The notes under the pieces were generated by a model. It searched no databases, was not told the DNA's origin, and saw only the letters and a program-made list of their open reading frames with translations. A program made the position numbers and the translations under genes. Positions 53,824 to 63,465 of a DNA stretch of 64,000 nt are shown in pieces. This stretch comes from Paenibacillus illinoisensis NBRC 15959 (GTDB lineage Bacteria > Bacillota > Bacilli > Paenibacillales > Paenibacillaceae), in the NCBI RefSeq assembly GCF_004000925.1, contig NZ_BIME01000007.1, positions 248,001 through 312,000 on the forward strand. The letters are read 5' to 3'. The stretch's first letter is position 1, and the number at the start of each line of letters is the position of its first letter.

Positions 53824-54570
53824 TTATTCCAACGCTCGCATCTTGCGCTGTTGATAATCAAGCATGGCTTCATATAGCAATTGCTCGTTAAAGTCCGGCC
53901 ACATGACATCCGTAAACCACAGCTCGGCGTAGGCAACCTGCCATAATAAGAAGTTGCTTAGCCGTTTCTCCCCGCTAGTCCGAATCAATAGATCCGGTGC
54001 TGGATTTTGTCCGGTATACAGAAACTTCTCAAGGTCCTGTTCAGAGATGTCCCGCACGTTTTTGTTTTCTTCAATACATAATTTAATAGCTTGGACGATA
54101 TCGCTTTTCCCGCCATAGTTCATGGCGAAGTAAACGGTCATTCCACGATTGGCCCGGGTTAGTTCAACCACCTTGCGCATCGCCTCTTGTGTTTCAAGAG
54201 GAAATTTGGATATATCACCGATGAAATCCACCTTAATACCATGTTGATTGAGTTCCTGAACGGTCGTATCCTGTACAAATTCGACGACCAGGCTAATGAT
54301 ATAATCTACTTCCTCTTTAGGCCTTTTCCAATTTTCCGTAGAGAATGCATAAAGGGTGAGAGAGGAGATCCCGTTTTGGTGGCATATGCTTATCGTTTCG
54401 CGCATCGTCTGCATGCCAGCATAATGTCCAGCACTTCGGGGAAGTCCTCTGCGCGTGGCCCAGCGCCCATTTCCATCCATCATAATGGCGATATGCTTAG
54501 GAAGGTCACCGTTCCAGTCTATCTTATTCCTGATATCATGATCTTCCTTATGTACACGGAGCCATTTCAA
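53824..54570 (-). CDS. uppS: Isoprenyl transferase (undecaprenyl diphosphate synthase type)
   Basis: A 248-residue cis-prenyltransferase with a TTG start eight bases after AGGAGG. The hallmark HIAIMMDGNGRWATRRG holds the catalytic Asp32; SLTLYAFSTENWKRP, YFAMNYGGKSDI and LLIRTSGEKRLSNFLLWQ plus AELWFTDVMWPDF complete the family. It condenses isopentenyl diphosphate onto farnesyl diphosphate to give the lipid carrier for wall synthesis. It is not beside cdsA, frr or dxr as the housekeeping uppS usually is, so it is probably a second copy, perhaps used in sporulation or for shorter polyprenols. Confidence 0.92.
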   Translation of the reverse strand: MKWLRVHKEDHDIRNKIDWNGDLPKHIAIMMDGNGRWATRRGLPRSAGHYAGMQTMRETISICHQNGISSLTLYAFSTENWKRPKEEVDYIISLVVEFVQDTTVQELNQHGIKVDFIGDISKFPLETQEAMRKVVELTRANRGMTVYFAMNYGGKSDIVQAIKLCIEENKNVRDISEQDLEKFLYTGQNPAPDLLIRTSGEKRLSNFLLWQVAYAELWFTDVMWPDFNEQLLYEAMLDYQQRKMRALE

Positions 54571-54725
54571 TGTATATTCCTCCTACATGGTCTGCTTGGA
54601 GAACAATTCTGTCTGGTCTAATGAGTAATAAATCTGTTGTCCACCACGGTTTCCAGAATTTATAATTATTATATAGGAATGGATTGGAAGTTCAAACGAA
54701 AATCGTAAGAAAGGAACGTGCCCGT

Positions 54726-55367
54726 ATGTCCGCATGGACTGATCTTTTTGAGAATAGAACACATTCGCTCGTTATGTATCCACATCCTACAGACTATTCA
54801 TCGCCTAGTTGGATTGGGGGGAATGCACCTGCTTACTTTGATCATAACGCCGCATTCGCATTTCTGCGTGAGCAAAATTATCTGTTTTATCTCAGTGTGA
54901 CTCTTCCTGATACAGACTCTATGGAACCTGTCCCAGGCCAGGGGATGATCTCTGTATTTGTACCAGCAGAATATGAGAGATACCTTGAGAACAATAGATA
55001 TCCAACCTGTGATATCCAGGTGTTTCAGCATCCTGTTTCCCCTGAAAGTGCACTGGAGACCTACACCAATCCTGCATTGGTTAAGCACAGCCTAACAGAG
55101 TGGACATGGATTGAAAATGGGGCTGCAGCAGATGAGCCATGTTTGGTTAGAATTGGAGGCACACCGAGATTCATTCAGCAAGAGGACAGTTACTTAACAG
55201 CTCTGCATCATGATGGATACGACTTTTTCATCCAGATTGACGAAGATGGTTATGTGGATGGAATGGTTGAAGAATACGTCTTTGGTTATGGGGCCCTATA
55301 TTTGTTCGCCAAGTTCGATGACGGGAAAATGACCGATCCCCTCGCAGGATGTTGGCAATATTCGTAG
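54726..55367 (+). CDS. DUF1963/YwqG-like protein
   Basis: A 213-residue soluble protein. The start at 54726 (MSAWTDLFENRTHSLV) has AAAGGAAC upstream; a longer frame to 54684 has none. The second half shows the YwqG/DUF1963 pattern: RIGGTPRFIQQEDSYLTAL, then YDFFIQIDEDGYVDG, then YVFGYGALYLFAKFDD. The first part is less conserved. The family binds proteins and includes immunity-type members, with no known enzymatic role. The gene stands alone, divergent from uppS. Confidence 0.72.
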   Translation: MSAWTDLFENRTHSLVMYPHPTDYSSPSWIGGNAPAYFDHNAAFAFLREQNYLFYLSVTLPDTDSMEPVPGQGMISVFVPAEYERYLENNRYPTCDIQVFQHPVSPESALETYTNPALVKHSLTEWTWIENGAAADEPCLVRIGGTPRFIQQEDSYLTALHHDGYDFFIQIDEDGYVDGMVEEYVFGYGALYLFAKFDDGKMTDPLAGCWQYS

Positions 55368-55574
55368 ATTTGAAGTCAAAACAACATATCTCGTCTATAT
55401 TGTGGATTATCATCTATGAAGTAAACAGATCCCTATCTATCTATTGGTTATCCCACAAAAGCCTGTCCATTTGCTGATTGAAAGAGCTTTCATTTCATCC
55501 GTATACTAAAGGAGTCAACGAGTTGGATGCCTTCAATAGGCGTTCATCTTCTAAGAAGGAAAGGATGATATGAA

Positions 55575-56345
55575 ATGGGCAGATTAACTGGAAAAGTTGC
55601 AATTATAACAGGTGCAGCGAGCGGCATGGGATTGGCAGGGGCTCAATTGTTTGCCAAAGAAGGGGCTAAGGTTGTCGCTACTGATGTGGCTATTGAAGCT
55701 CTGGAAGAACAGGTGCAGCACATCGTGGCAAGTGGCGGAGAAGCCACCGCGCTTAAGCTGGATGTGTCGAGTCCTGAGTCGTGGAACGCTGTTGTGAAAG
55801 AAACAGTAGCAAAATACGGAAAAATAGATATTTTGGTTAATAATGCCGGAATTCACATAGCCAAGGGGATTTTGGAGGCCGAGCTGGAAGATTGGGAGAA
55901 GGTCATGTCCATAAATGGCACAGGGGTATGGCTGGGGATGAAAGCCGTTATTCCTTACATGCAACAGAATGGACAAGGCTCCATTGTTAATACATCGTCC
56001 ATCGCTGCAATTATTGGCGGAATTGCAGACGCTCAGGGCGCAGCCTATAGTGCTTCCAAAGGCTCCGTACGTTCACTGACCAAACATGGTGCACAGTGGT
56101 TTGCGAAAGACAACATACGGGTTAACTCTGTACATCCAGGTGCTGTATTTACCGGCATGGTGGAAAAAGCAGGCATCAAGTCTCAAGTGGAGATGGGGGA
56201 GAATTACAAAAATCTCGCGCCTTTGCCTCCGCATGCCGGAGAATCCATGGATATCGCCTATGCCTATCTGTTCCTGGCTTCAGATGAATCGAAATTTATT
56301 ACAGGCGTTGAGCTTCCTGTCGATGGCGGCTGGATTAGTAACTAG
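55575..56345 (+). CDS. Short-chain dehydrogenase/reductase
   Basis: A 256-residue oxidoreductase with GAAGGAAAGGATG before the ATG. Cofactor motif TGAASGMGLAGA at 13-24; NNAG at 89-92; catalytic Ser in NTSSIAAI and YSASK (Tyr and Lys); C-terminal PVDGGWISN. Asp in VATDVAIEALE after the second strand suggests NAD(H). Family members reduce 3-oxoacyl, steroid or sugar substrates; this one cannot be specified. It is convergent with the TetR gene behind a shared terminator. Confidence 0.9.
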   Translation: MGRLTGKVAIITGAASGMGLAGAQLFAKEGAKVVATDVAIEALEEQVQHIVASGGEATALKLDVSSPESWNAVVKETVAKYGKIDILVNNAGIHIAKGILEAELEDWEKVMSINGTGVWLGMKAVIPYMQQNGQGSIVNTSSIAAIIGGIADAQGAAYSASKGSVRSLTKHGAQWFAKDNIRVNSVHPGAVFTGMVEKAGIKSQVEMGENYKNLAPLPPHAGESMDIAYAYLFLASDESKFITGVELPVDGGWISN

Positions 56346-56371
56346 ACAATATGATAATAGGGCAGCTATTC

Positions 56372-56415
56372 GGAGGTACCACTCTCATGTTGAATGAGAG
56401 CTGGTACCTCTTTTT
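56372..56415. terminator. Terminator between SDR and TetR genes
   Basis: GAGGTACC pairs with GGTACCTC around an inner TCTCAT/ATGAGA stem, followed by TTTTT on the plus strand and A-rich sequence on the left. Confidence 0.85.
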
Positions 56416-57058
56416 ATATGGACAAGCCTGGTTTGTGACGATGGACCGGGGCCAGATTCGAGCGATAAACTTCATTCGAGCGATTCATACGAGTAAATTC
56501 CAATAGCTGCTCTGCCATGTAAGTGGAACTGTATTTGAAGTTGCTCTGTACCCAGCCTGTAATCAGACCCAAAACGGCATTAGCCTGATAGCAGGCAAGG
56601 AGTTCCTTGTCGATCCTGGGATCCGGAGACATATCCGTTACGTCCTGCAGGTAGAGGGTAATGAGCGTTTCATAGAGAGTATCCCGAAATCCCATAGGCA
56701 TATGGGATTGAACAAGCAAGGTATAAAAGCTGGCATTGACAAGAACATGGTCGAAGATTTTGATGGCCGATGCGTTCAAATCCTTGATCTCAAAATCATG
56801 GTAATGCTCATAAGGAGCCCGGTAGGCGGCTATCAGGTCATTGATCACATCGGTCAAAATCTCGCGCAGCAAGTCTTCTTTGTAAACGTAATGTTTGTAA
56901 AACGTACTGCGATTCAAATCAGCCGATTTGACAATATCGGTGATGGTAATGCTCTCCAGCGGTTTGCGTGACATCCATTCCAGCAAGGAAGCCTTTAGCG
57001 CCTGTTTGGATTTGTAAATTCTTCGATCTGTGTCTGATTCCGAAGCAGATTTATGCAT
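56414..57058 (-). CDS. TetR/AcrR-family regulator
   Basis: A 214-residue regulator. The ATG at 57058, with AGGAAGG seven bases upstream, is preferred over GTG at 57064. Helix-turn-helix: ITITDIVKSADLNRSTFYKHY, YKEDLLREIL at about 38-65. The C-terminal domain resembles the TetR_C_33/DhaS-like group with long helices. It is convergent with the SDR gene, a common arrangement of a regulator with its target, although no operator could be found. Confidence 0.88.
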   Translation of the reverse strand: MHKSASESDTDRRIYKSKQALKASLLEWMSRKPLESITITDIVKSADLNRSTFYKHYVYKEDLLREILTDVINDLIAAYRAPYEHYHDFEIKDLNASAIKIFDHVLVNASFYTLLVQSHMPMGFRDTLYETLITLYLQDVTDMSPDPRIDKELLACYQANAVLGLITGWVQSNFKYSSTYMAEQLLEFTRMNRSNEVYRSNLAPVHRHKPGLSI

Positions 57059-57222
57059 ATACACACCTTCCTATGCTTATCAATAATACTTCTAATATGC
57101 TGCTGATTTTTTTATGCTACAAGACAAATATGTGAAAATCTGGTGACTTTATGGTGTACATAGCCCATGGCGTGGCATTCTCCATTATAATAAACCAAAA
57201 CGGACGAGGAGATGAACTCCAG

Positions 57223-57765
57223 TTGAGAAAAGGAATACTTATTACAGCCTTATTCATTACAGTCGTTGGCTTAGGAATATACCTTATCGCTGATAATATG
57301 CTAAAAAAAGAAGCAGGCCCTCCTGAATCAACCAATGTTAAGGAATTGATATACGATATCAGTACGGGTAAAGTCGAAACAAAATCGGCCTCCATTAATG
57401 CTACCCAGTTGGTCGTTACCGGCAAGGATGATCAAACGAAAACCTATAATCTGCCTGAAGAGGAGTTTTTCCTTTCGATTGCGCCTTACGTCGAGCTGAC
57501 TCACCCATGTGCCATTCATAGCCTGACGGGTTGTCAGGGGGAAATGAAGAACAAAGAGTTCCTGGTCACGATTCATGACTCAGAAGGTAATACGTTAATG
57601 AAAGAAGAACCGATAAAAACCGGAAAGAATGGCTTTATGGATCTGTGGGTACCGAGAAACAGAACATACTTGGTCCGTATTGTACATGACGGGAAGGTCG
57701 CGGAATCCCAGCTTTCCACATATGAGCAGGACAATACCTGCATTACTACAATGGAACTGAACTAA
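57223..57765 (+). CDS. cueP: CueP-family periplasmic-type copper-binding protein
   Basis: A 180-residue membrane-anchored protein. The TTG at 57223 gives MRKGILITALFITVVGLGIY, a single N-terminal helix, and has GAGGAG 11 bases upstream; longer readings have no site. The three conserved cysteines of Salmonella CueP are kept at nearly identical positions: Cys96 and Cys104 in THPCAIHSLTGC and Cys173 in DNTCITT. The segments SIAPYVELTHPC and NGFMDLWVPRNRTYLVRI fix the family. CueP binds copper in the periplasm and links to thiol-disulphide chemistry. In a monoderm it would act on the outer membrane face, probably in copper tolerance. Confidence 0.88.
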   Translation: MRKGILITALFITVVGLGIYLIADNMLKKEAGPPESTNVKELIYDISTGKVETKSASINATQLVVTGKDDQTKTYNLPEEEFFLSIAPYVELTHPCAIHSLTGCQGEMKNKEFLVTIHDSEGNTLMKEEPIKTGKNGFMDLWVPRNRTYLVRIVHDGKVAESQLSTYEQDNTCITTMELN

Positions 57766-57867
57766 CATTTGCATTCCGTTAGAATTGGGGCACGATTATA
57801 CACGATGGAAGGCGCGCACGGTAGATGAAGAATACTGCAAATCTGGCATGTCATGATGCTGGTTGAG

Positions 57868-57900
57868 AAGAGTCCATGGATAACCAGGGGCTCTTTTTCT
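57868..57900 (+). terminator. Terminator after cueP
   Basis: AAGAGTCC pairs with GGGGCTCTT, followed by TTTCTTTTT. It separates cueP from the iron-uptake operon. Confidence 0.78.
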
Positions 57901-57961
57901 TTTTATCCCCATAAATAGGCACAATAGCAGAATCTGTAGTCAGCGCGTTATCGCTTTTTTA

Positions 57962-58018
57962 TTGACAAAATGTGATTTCTGTCGCATAATCCAATATGTG
58001 ATAATGATAATTATTATC
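57962..58018 (+). promoter_or_regulatory. Promoter with Fur box, siderophore uptake operon
   Basis: A perfect -35 TTGACA (57962-57967), a 17-base spacer and CATAAT (57985-57990). The Fur box GATAATGATAATTATTATC (58000-58018) matches the classical 19-base consensus at 18 positions and covers the transcript start. Iron-bound Fur would therefore repress the operon. Confidence 0.88.
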
Positions 58019-58054
58019 AGAGTTAATACATATAAACAGGGGAGATTACAGTAC

Positions 58055-59071
58055 ATGAAAAAAAGCTTGAACGGACTACTATTATTGTTGGTTTTTGCTC
58101 TTACATTAGCAGGATGCGGTTCTGCAAGCACTAGCTCGAATGGATCAGCTGCGGATGCAGGTGAAGGTAATGCTTCTGACAACACGCAGACGGAAGCGGC
58201 TTCTGGCCCGGTTACCGTTAAACATAAACGCGGAGAACTTACGCTGGACAAGCCAGCAGAGCGCGTAGTTACTCTGGAATGGACATATACGGAAGATGTA
58301 GTTGCACTGGGCGTTCAGCCAGTAGGTAATGCCGACAACGCCAACTACAAAGTCTATGTCACTTCCGAAGCAGCCCTGGATGACAGCGTGACAGATATTG
58401 GAACACGTAGTGAGCCGAATCTGGAAGCTATTGCTGCATTGAAACCAGACCTCATCATTGCCAATGCAGATAACAATAACGCGGTCTACGATCAGCTTAA
58501 TGCGATTGCACCAACGATGGAATTCGACCCTTACGATGGCGATGGCTATAACTACGACAAGATGACAGATATCTTTAATAACATTGCTATTGCTCTTGGC
58601 AAAGAGGACAAAGCGAAGCAAGTACTGGATGAACTTGATCAACATTATGTAGAAGCCAAAGAAAAACTGGCTGCTGCAGGCAAAGAAGATTTCCACTTTG
58701 CTCTGACACAGGCATTCACGTATCAAAATGCAGCTAGTCTGCGTATGTTCACGGACAACTCGGTCGTTATTGGTACATTGGACAAAATCGGTTTGGTAAA
58801 CGACTGGCAGCCTGAAAAGCTCGAAGGCTATGGTTTCTCCACAGTGGGAATTGAATCCTTATCTGATGTACAGGACAGTAACTTCATTTATATTACACAG
58901 CCGGACGATGACGTTTTTGGCACAGCCATGAAAGATAACTCGGTTTGGAACGGACTGAATTTTGTGAAGGAAAACCGCCTATATCAATTGGATAGCACAA
59001 CGTGGACATTTGGTGGACCAATTTCCTCCAAGGTTTTGGTTGACGGAGTTGTTGAGGCGATTACCAAATGA
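58055..59071 (+). CDS. Ferric-siderophore ABC transporter substrate-binding lipoprotein
   Basis: A 338-residue lipoprotein. The ATG at 58055 has AGGGGAG upstream. The signal ends in lipobox TLAGC (Cys20), followed by a Ser/Ala/Asn-rich tether. The FecB/FhuD-type domain covers about 50-338: ERVVTLEWTYTEDVVALG, then GTRSEPNLEAIAALKPDLIIA, then a long connecting helix around 185-205. It captures a ferric chelate outside the membrane and hands it to the permease, whose gene overlaps by four bases (ATGA). The Fur box shows iron control. The chelate (hydroxamate or citrate type) cannot be resolved. Confidence 0.92.
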   Translation: MKKSLNGLLLLLVFALTLAGCGSASTSSNGSAADAGEGNASDNTQTEAASGPVTVKHKRGELTLDKPAERVVTLEWTYTEDVVALGVQPVGNADNANYKVYVTSEAALDDSVTDIGTRSEPNLEAIAALKPDLIIANADNNNAVYDQLNAIAPTMEFDPYDGDGYNYDKMTDIFNNIAIALGKEDKAKQVLDELDQHYVEAKEKLAAAGKEDFHFALTQAFTYQNAASLRMFTDNSVVIGTLDKIGLVNDWQPEKLEGYGFSTVGIESLSDVQDSNFIYITQPDDDVFGTAMKDNSVWNGLNFVKENRLYQLDSTTWTFGGPISSKVLVDGVVEAITK

Positions 59072-61119
59072 GTTCAGTTCAGGGAACTAGGCCAGCTATG
59101 AACTGGCGCACAATAAGCATATATGGGGGCGGTCTAACCGCTCTCATCGTGCTTTTTTTTGTAAGTCTTTGTTATGGAGAGGCTTCCATTCCATTGAGTA
59201 CGGTCTGGGATGCTCTTACAGGCAAACAGAACACGCTGGAGCACAATATGATATGGGATTTGCGTATGCCGCGTACGGTTATCGGCATTATCGCAGGTGG
59301 TGCGCTGGCTGTGGCCGGAGCACTGCTGCAGACGATCACCCGTAATCCGCTGGCAGCGTCAGACACGCTGGGCATTAATGCAGGTGCCTACTTTATCGTC
59401 GTGCTGGGAGCTATTCTCTTTCCGGGTGTGCTCAGTCAGTCGCCTTTTCTGTTCGCAGCTCTTGGTGGTTTGCTTGCGGCATTTGCAGCTTATTTCATGG
59501 GTGGGGGACGAAGATCAAGTCCGGTTCGACTTGCGTTATCCGGTATGATCGTGTCCATGGTGCTCGGTTCCTTTACAAGCGCACTGCATATTTTCTTCTC
59601 CATGGAAACACAGGGATTATTCCTATGGGGATCCGGAACACTCGTCCAGAATGACTGGAGCGGTGTCGCTTATGCTTGGCCTTGGGTCGTTGGCATCACC
59701 ATCCTCGCGCTCATTTTGTCCAGACAGTGGGATATGCTGGAGCTGGATGAATCAACGGCGTCCTCTTTGGGTCAAAGGGTTGGTTTGGCTCGTGCGGGTG
59801 GCTTGATTATCGCGGTGCTGCTGGCTGCGGTAATTGTCAGTGTCATCGGGCCGATTGGTTTCGTGGGACTGGTAGCACCCCATCTGGTTCGGTTAAGTGG
59901 AGTGCGCTCCAACCGGTTACTGCTGCCCGGTGTGTTTATCTGGGGAGCGGCTCTCCTAGTTGGCGCAGACGTACTGGCCAAGATGGTACATAACTCCAGC
60001 ATGGAGCTGCCGACAGGGGCTGTCATGGCGATTATTGGTGCACCGTGGCTGATCTGGCTGGTACTTACACGCATGAAAGCAGCGAATGGTTCGGGGATGT
60101 CCTCTTCCATGAGCACAGGCGCACCTTCACGCCGCTTTGCGTTTGGCCCGATGGCAGTATTGTTCTCGGTCGTAACTATAGCGCTTATATTGCTTAGTAC
60201 CATGTTTGGCGGCCTGCGAATTCCGCTGGCTGATCTGTTGCCAAGTTTATTCCGATCGGATGGACTGTTCTCGGCTGTGATTCAGCTTCGAATTCCGCGT
60301 ACGCTTGTGGCTGCAGGTGCTGGAGCTGCACTGGCGATCAGTGGTGTGCTCATTCAGATGGCCGTGCGTAATCCACTGGCGGATGCTTCCATCGTCGGTG
60401 TGTCCTCCGGGGCAGGGCTCGGAGCGATGATGGTCATTATTTTATGGCCGGGTCTTCCAATATATCTGCTGCCCATCGCAGCCATCATCGGTGCAGCTAT
60501 TGCGGCAGTGGTTGTATTCTCCCTCTCCTGGAAGAAAGGGCTTAACCCGTCTGCGGTTGTGCTGCTGGGGATCGCCATGTCGGCCATTGCTGGAGCAGGA
60601 ATTCAGATCCTGATAGTTCGTGGCGCTGTATACGGCAGCAGCGGATATATCTGGCTGACAGGTAGTACCTATGCCCGTACATGGGATCAGGTGAAGGTTA
60701 TCGGTTTATTTTTGGTTATTCTGGTTCCGCTGGCCTGGTGGCTCGCTCGTCAATTCGAGCTGTTGGTATTCGACGACAACAGTGCATCCGGACTTGGACT
60801 GGGCGTACGCCGAACAAGATTGCTCGCCATGACGACGGGGGTACTGCTGGCAGCAGGTGCTGTTGCTTGTGTAGGAACCGTCGGGTTCATCGGTCTGATT
60901 GCCCCGCATATGGTGCGGCTGCTGACAGGACATAAGTTAAGACGGTCCATGTTTTTATCCGCACTCGCGGGTGCAGTGATGCTGGTGCTCGCTGATACGA
61001 TCGGCAGAACAGTCATGGCGCCGACAGAGATTCCATCAGGAATCCTTATTGCCCTGATTGGAACGCCGTACTTCCTTTACCTGATGTACCGTTCCAACTG
61101 GCACAGACCGATGAAGTAA
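59068..61119 (+). CDS. Fused double FecCD permease for siderophore import (FhuB-like)
   Basis: A 683-residue membrane protein consisting of two tandem FecCD permease domains, about 1-335 and 355-683, each with around ten helices. Each half has the family motif that docks the ATPase: SLGQRVGLARAGGLIIAVLL and GLGVRRTRLLAMTTGVLLAAG, then GPIGFVGLVAPHLVRL and GTVGFIGLIAPHMVRL. Most Gram-positive systems have two separate permease genes; a fusion is like FhuB of E. coli. The gene overlaps the binding-protein gene by four bases and ends at a terminator, with no ATPase gene following; a shared ATPase such as FhuC elsewhere would be needed. Confidence 0.92.
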   Translation: MSSVQGTRPAMNWRTISIYGGGLTALIVLFFVSLCYGEASIPLSTVWDALTGKQNTLEHNMIWDLRMPRTVIGIIAGGALAVAGALLQTITRNPLAASDTLGINAGAYFIVVLGAILFPGVLSQSPFLFAALGGLLAAFAAYFMGGGRRSSPVRLALSGMIVSMVLGSFTSALHIFFSMETQGLFLWGSGTLVQNDWSGVAYAWPWVVGITILALILSRQWDMLELDESTASSLGQRVGLARAGGLIIAVLLAAVIVSVIGPIGFVGLVAPHLVRLSGVRSNRLLLPGVFIWGAALLVGADVLAKMVHNSSMELPTGAVMAIIGAPWLIWLVLTRMKAANGSGMSSSMSTGAPSRRFAFGPMAVLFSVVTIALILLSTMFGGLRIPLADLLPSLFRSDGLFSAVIQLRIPRTLVAAGAGAALAISGVLIQMAVRNPLADASIVGVSSGAGLGAMMVIILWPGLPIYLLPIAAIIGAAIAAVVVFSLSWKKGLNPSAVVLLGIAMSAIAGAGIQILIVRGAVYGSSGYIWLTGSTYARTWDQVKVIGLFLVILVPLAWWLARQFELLVFDDNSASGLGLGVRRTRLLAMTTGVLLAAGAVACVGTVGFIGLIAPHMVRLLTGHKLRRSMFLSALAGAVMLVLADTIGRTVMAPTEIPSGILIALIGTPYFLYLMYRSNWHRPMK

Positions 61120-61158
61120 AGCGTATATTCAAACGCAAAATAGGATTTGGAACGTTAG

Positions 61159-61184
61159 AAAGCCCGCTCACGCAGCGGGCTTTT
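61159..61184 (+). terminator. Terminator after siderophore permease
   Basis: AAGCCCGC, loop TCACGC, AGCGGGCTT, then TTTT-like tail, 40 bases after the stop codon. Confidence 0.85.
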
Positions 61185-61220
61185 GTTGTTTATTTATTGT
61201 TCATTGCGATCATGTGCACA

Positions 61221-63296
61221 CTATGATTTCTGATCAACCTGGAACTGGTTTAATTCTTCCTCAAGCTTGTTCGACAACTGACTCAATTGCTGGGATAATT
61301 CCGCAACCTGTTCGATACTGTCCAGTTGTTCCTGTGTGCTCGCACTAACCTCTTCGGTAGAGGCTGAATTTTCTTCGGTGGTGGAAGAGATAATTTCGAG
61401 TGCCTGGACAATCTCATCCTTGTGTTTATGAACACTGGAGGTGTTATTGCTGATCTGCAGCATGCGTAATCTCAATTCCTCCAGATCTTTATTGATGCTG
61501 TAGAACACCTGCTTGGTGCCTTCGACGGACTTGGCATTTTCCTCTGCAATCAGGAGGCCGTGAGCCGTGTGTTCTACGGATGTCTTCGTTTTATCTTCGA
61601 TTTGACGAACCTTTTTGCTAATTTCCTCTGTTGCCATCGCAGTCTGCTCAGCCAGTTTGCGAACTTCTCCTGCGACTACGGCAAAACCTCGTCCCTGTTC
61701 TCCTGCACGTGCAGCTTCGATGGAAGCGTTGAGTGCCAGCAGGTTGGTTTGGGTTGCGATCTGATGGACGGTGTCCACGATACCGGAGATTTCATGACGG
61801 CTTAGATCAATATCATGGATAATGGCTGACATGGCCTGGGTTGAATGGTGGTTCTCCTCTGCCCATTTGGATAACTGATTCAACACTTCCAATCCTCGTT
61901 CGCTTTGTTCTGCGGAAGCTTGAACTTTGGTCTCCATCGTTTTGACATCACTTGATATGTCGTCGATTTGACCTGATAATGATCCGGTTTTTTGCAAAAT
62001 GTTCTCGGATTCAATGGACTGATAATTGGTTGCATTGGCAATTTCGTTAATTGCTGTTGCCGTATCATTCATCGTTACGGCCGTCCGAGCGGAAATGGAT
62101 TGCAGATCCTTGGAGGATTGGCCTAAAACTTGTGCAGTTGCCCCTACCATCTGAATCATGCTCTGAATTTTTTGCACCATGTTGAGCATACCTTGTGAGA
62201 TTTGACCAATCTCGTTGCGGGATGTTGTATCAAACTGGACGGTTAGATCTCCCTGTTCCACAAGTTTAATTTTTTGCAGCAGTTTCGGGATGGATCTCAG
62301 TAGATATCGTAGGGTGATATAACTGATGAACACAAGCACGATGGCGGCTACAGCAAAACCTATAATGGTGATCCACGTAAAGGCTTTTAATTCTTCGAGC
62401 ACTTCATGCTCCGAAATGGTCAAACCTACAGACCATCCGGTATCTGTGCTGGTGGCATACCCGACATAACGGCCTTCTCCGTTGTTGTCATCTATAAGTT
62501 GGATTCCGGATTCACCGGCCATCATTTTCTTGCCGATCTCACCCAAATCTCCCGGACTTTCGTTAATCTTTTCCTTGAGCACCTTGGCTTGGTCAGGATG
62601 ATATAAAATATCACCTGTCTTGGAGGCCAGAATGGAATAGCCTGTGCTTCCAAGTGAGTAGCTCTCCATAAGGGATGGAATATCCTTGAATGCAATATCT
62701 GCCGCCGCGAAACCGATCAACTCGTTGTTGTTATCCTTAATCGGATAGAATATGCCCATTAGGATATTACCTGAAGCAATATCGGCATAGGGTTCGGAGA
62801 AATATAAGCCATCGGCTTCAACAGCTGGTTTATAATACGGGCGATCCTGAATCACAAATTCAGAGTCGGACGCTGCACCATCGTGTTGGAGCCAGAAGCC
62901 TTTTCCATCAATGCCCGCAATCCAAGCATCCACAAAAGAAGGTTCTTCCTTCACTATGGCTGCAAGTGTAGCCTGGGTTTCGGCAGCATAGGGTGATGTT
63001 GTAGCGGTAGAAGCAGATTCGGTGGTTTGAATATACTGCCTGAATAAATTATTGGTGGACATTTGCTTAACAAGAGATCCTTTTTCCTTAAACAAGGCAT
63101 CGAACTGGGCTACAATGGCCTGCGTTTTCGTTTGCAGCATCAATTCCTGCTGTTTAACAAGGATGCTTCGAGTGCTGGTAAACATAAATGTTCCCAGGAT
63201 GGAAAAGACGACAACAATGATGGCCAACAACATGATAGACAGTGTATTGGCGATGCTTGATGTCCGGGTCCCTCTTTTTCTAAATAACTGTGCCAT
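61221..63296 (-). CDS. Methyl-accepting chemotaxis protein with dCache sensor
   Basis: A 691-residue receptor with GGGGAG before the ATG. TM1 covers about 17-38, the extracytoplasmic dCache-1 sensor about 45-300, TM2 about 308-330, HAMP about 332-385, and the signalling domain to 691 with the tip [19 protein letters not shown]. The sensor contains [25 protein letters not shown] and FAAADIAF, near the amino-acid-binding pattern (R-x-Y-Y and a later Tyr and Asp) but with substitutions, so amino acid or amine recognition is only plausible. It is monocistronic, on the minus strand. Confidence 0.92.
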   Translation of the reverse strand: MAQLFRKRGTRTSSIANTLSIMLLAIIVVVFSILGTFMFTSTRSILVKQQELMLQTKTQAIVAQFDALFKEKGSLVKQMSTNNLFRQYIQTTESASTATTSPYAAETQATLAAIVKEEPSFVDAWIAGIDGKGFWLQHDGAASDSEFVIQDRPYYKPAVEADGLYFSEPYADIASGNILMGIFYPIKDNNNELIGFAAADIAFKDIPSLMESYSLGSTGYSILASKTGDILYHPDQAKVLKEKINESPGDLGEIGKKMMAGESGIQLIDDNNGEGRYVGYATSTDTGWSVGLTISEHEVLEELKAFTWITIIGFAVAAIVLVFISYITLRYLLRSIPKLLQKIKLVEQGDLTVQFDTTSRNEIGQISQGMLNMVQKIQSMIQMVGATAQVLGQSSKDLQSISARTAVTMNDTATAINEIANATNYQSIESENILQKTGSLSGQIDDISSDVKTMETKVQASAEQSERGLEVLNQLSKWAEENHHSTQAMSAIIHDIDLSRHEISGIVDTVHQIATQTNLLALNASIEAARAGEQGRGFAVVAGEVRKLAEQTAMATEEISKKVRQIEDKTKTSVEHTAHGLLIAEENAKSVEGTKQVFYSINKDLEELRLRMLQISNNTSSVHKHKDEIVQALEIISSTTEENSASTEEVSASTQEQLDSIEQVAELSQQLSQLSNKLEEELNQFQVDQKS

Positions 63297-63417
63297 GCTG
63301 CCATCTCCCCAAGATCGGATATTGAGCTGTGCTGCTCTTACCTTTTATTTCGGTATTTCGATTTCGTTTCGATAGAGGGAGGGGGAAAGGGTACAGTACA
63401 TCTCCGCATGACAGCAT

Positions 63418-63457
63418 AAAAAAGCACCAGTTCCTTAATAAGGAATTGGTGCTCTTT
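63418..63457 (-). terminator. Terminator after aminotransferase gene
   Basis: On the minus strand AGCACCAATTCCTT pairs with AAGGAACTGGTGCT, followed by a T-run, nine bases beyond the stop codon. Confidence 0.85.
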
Positions 63458-63465
63458 GCTAATGA

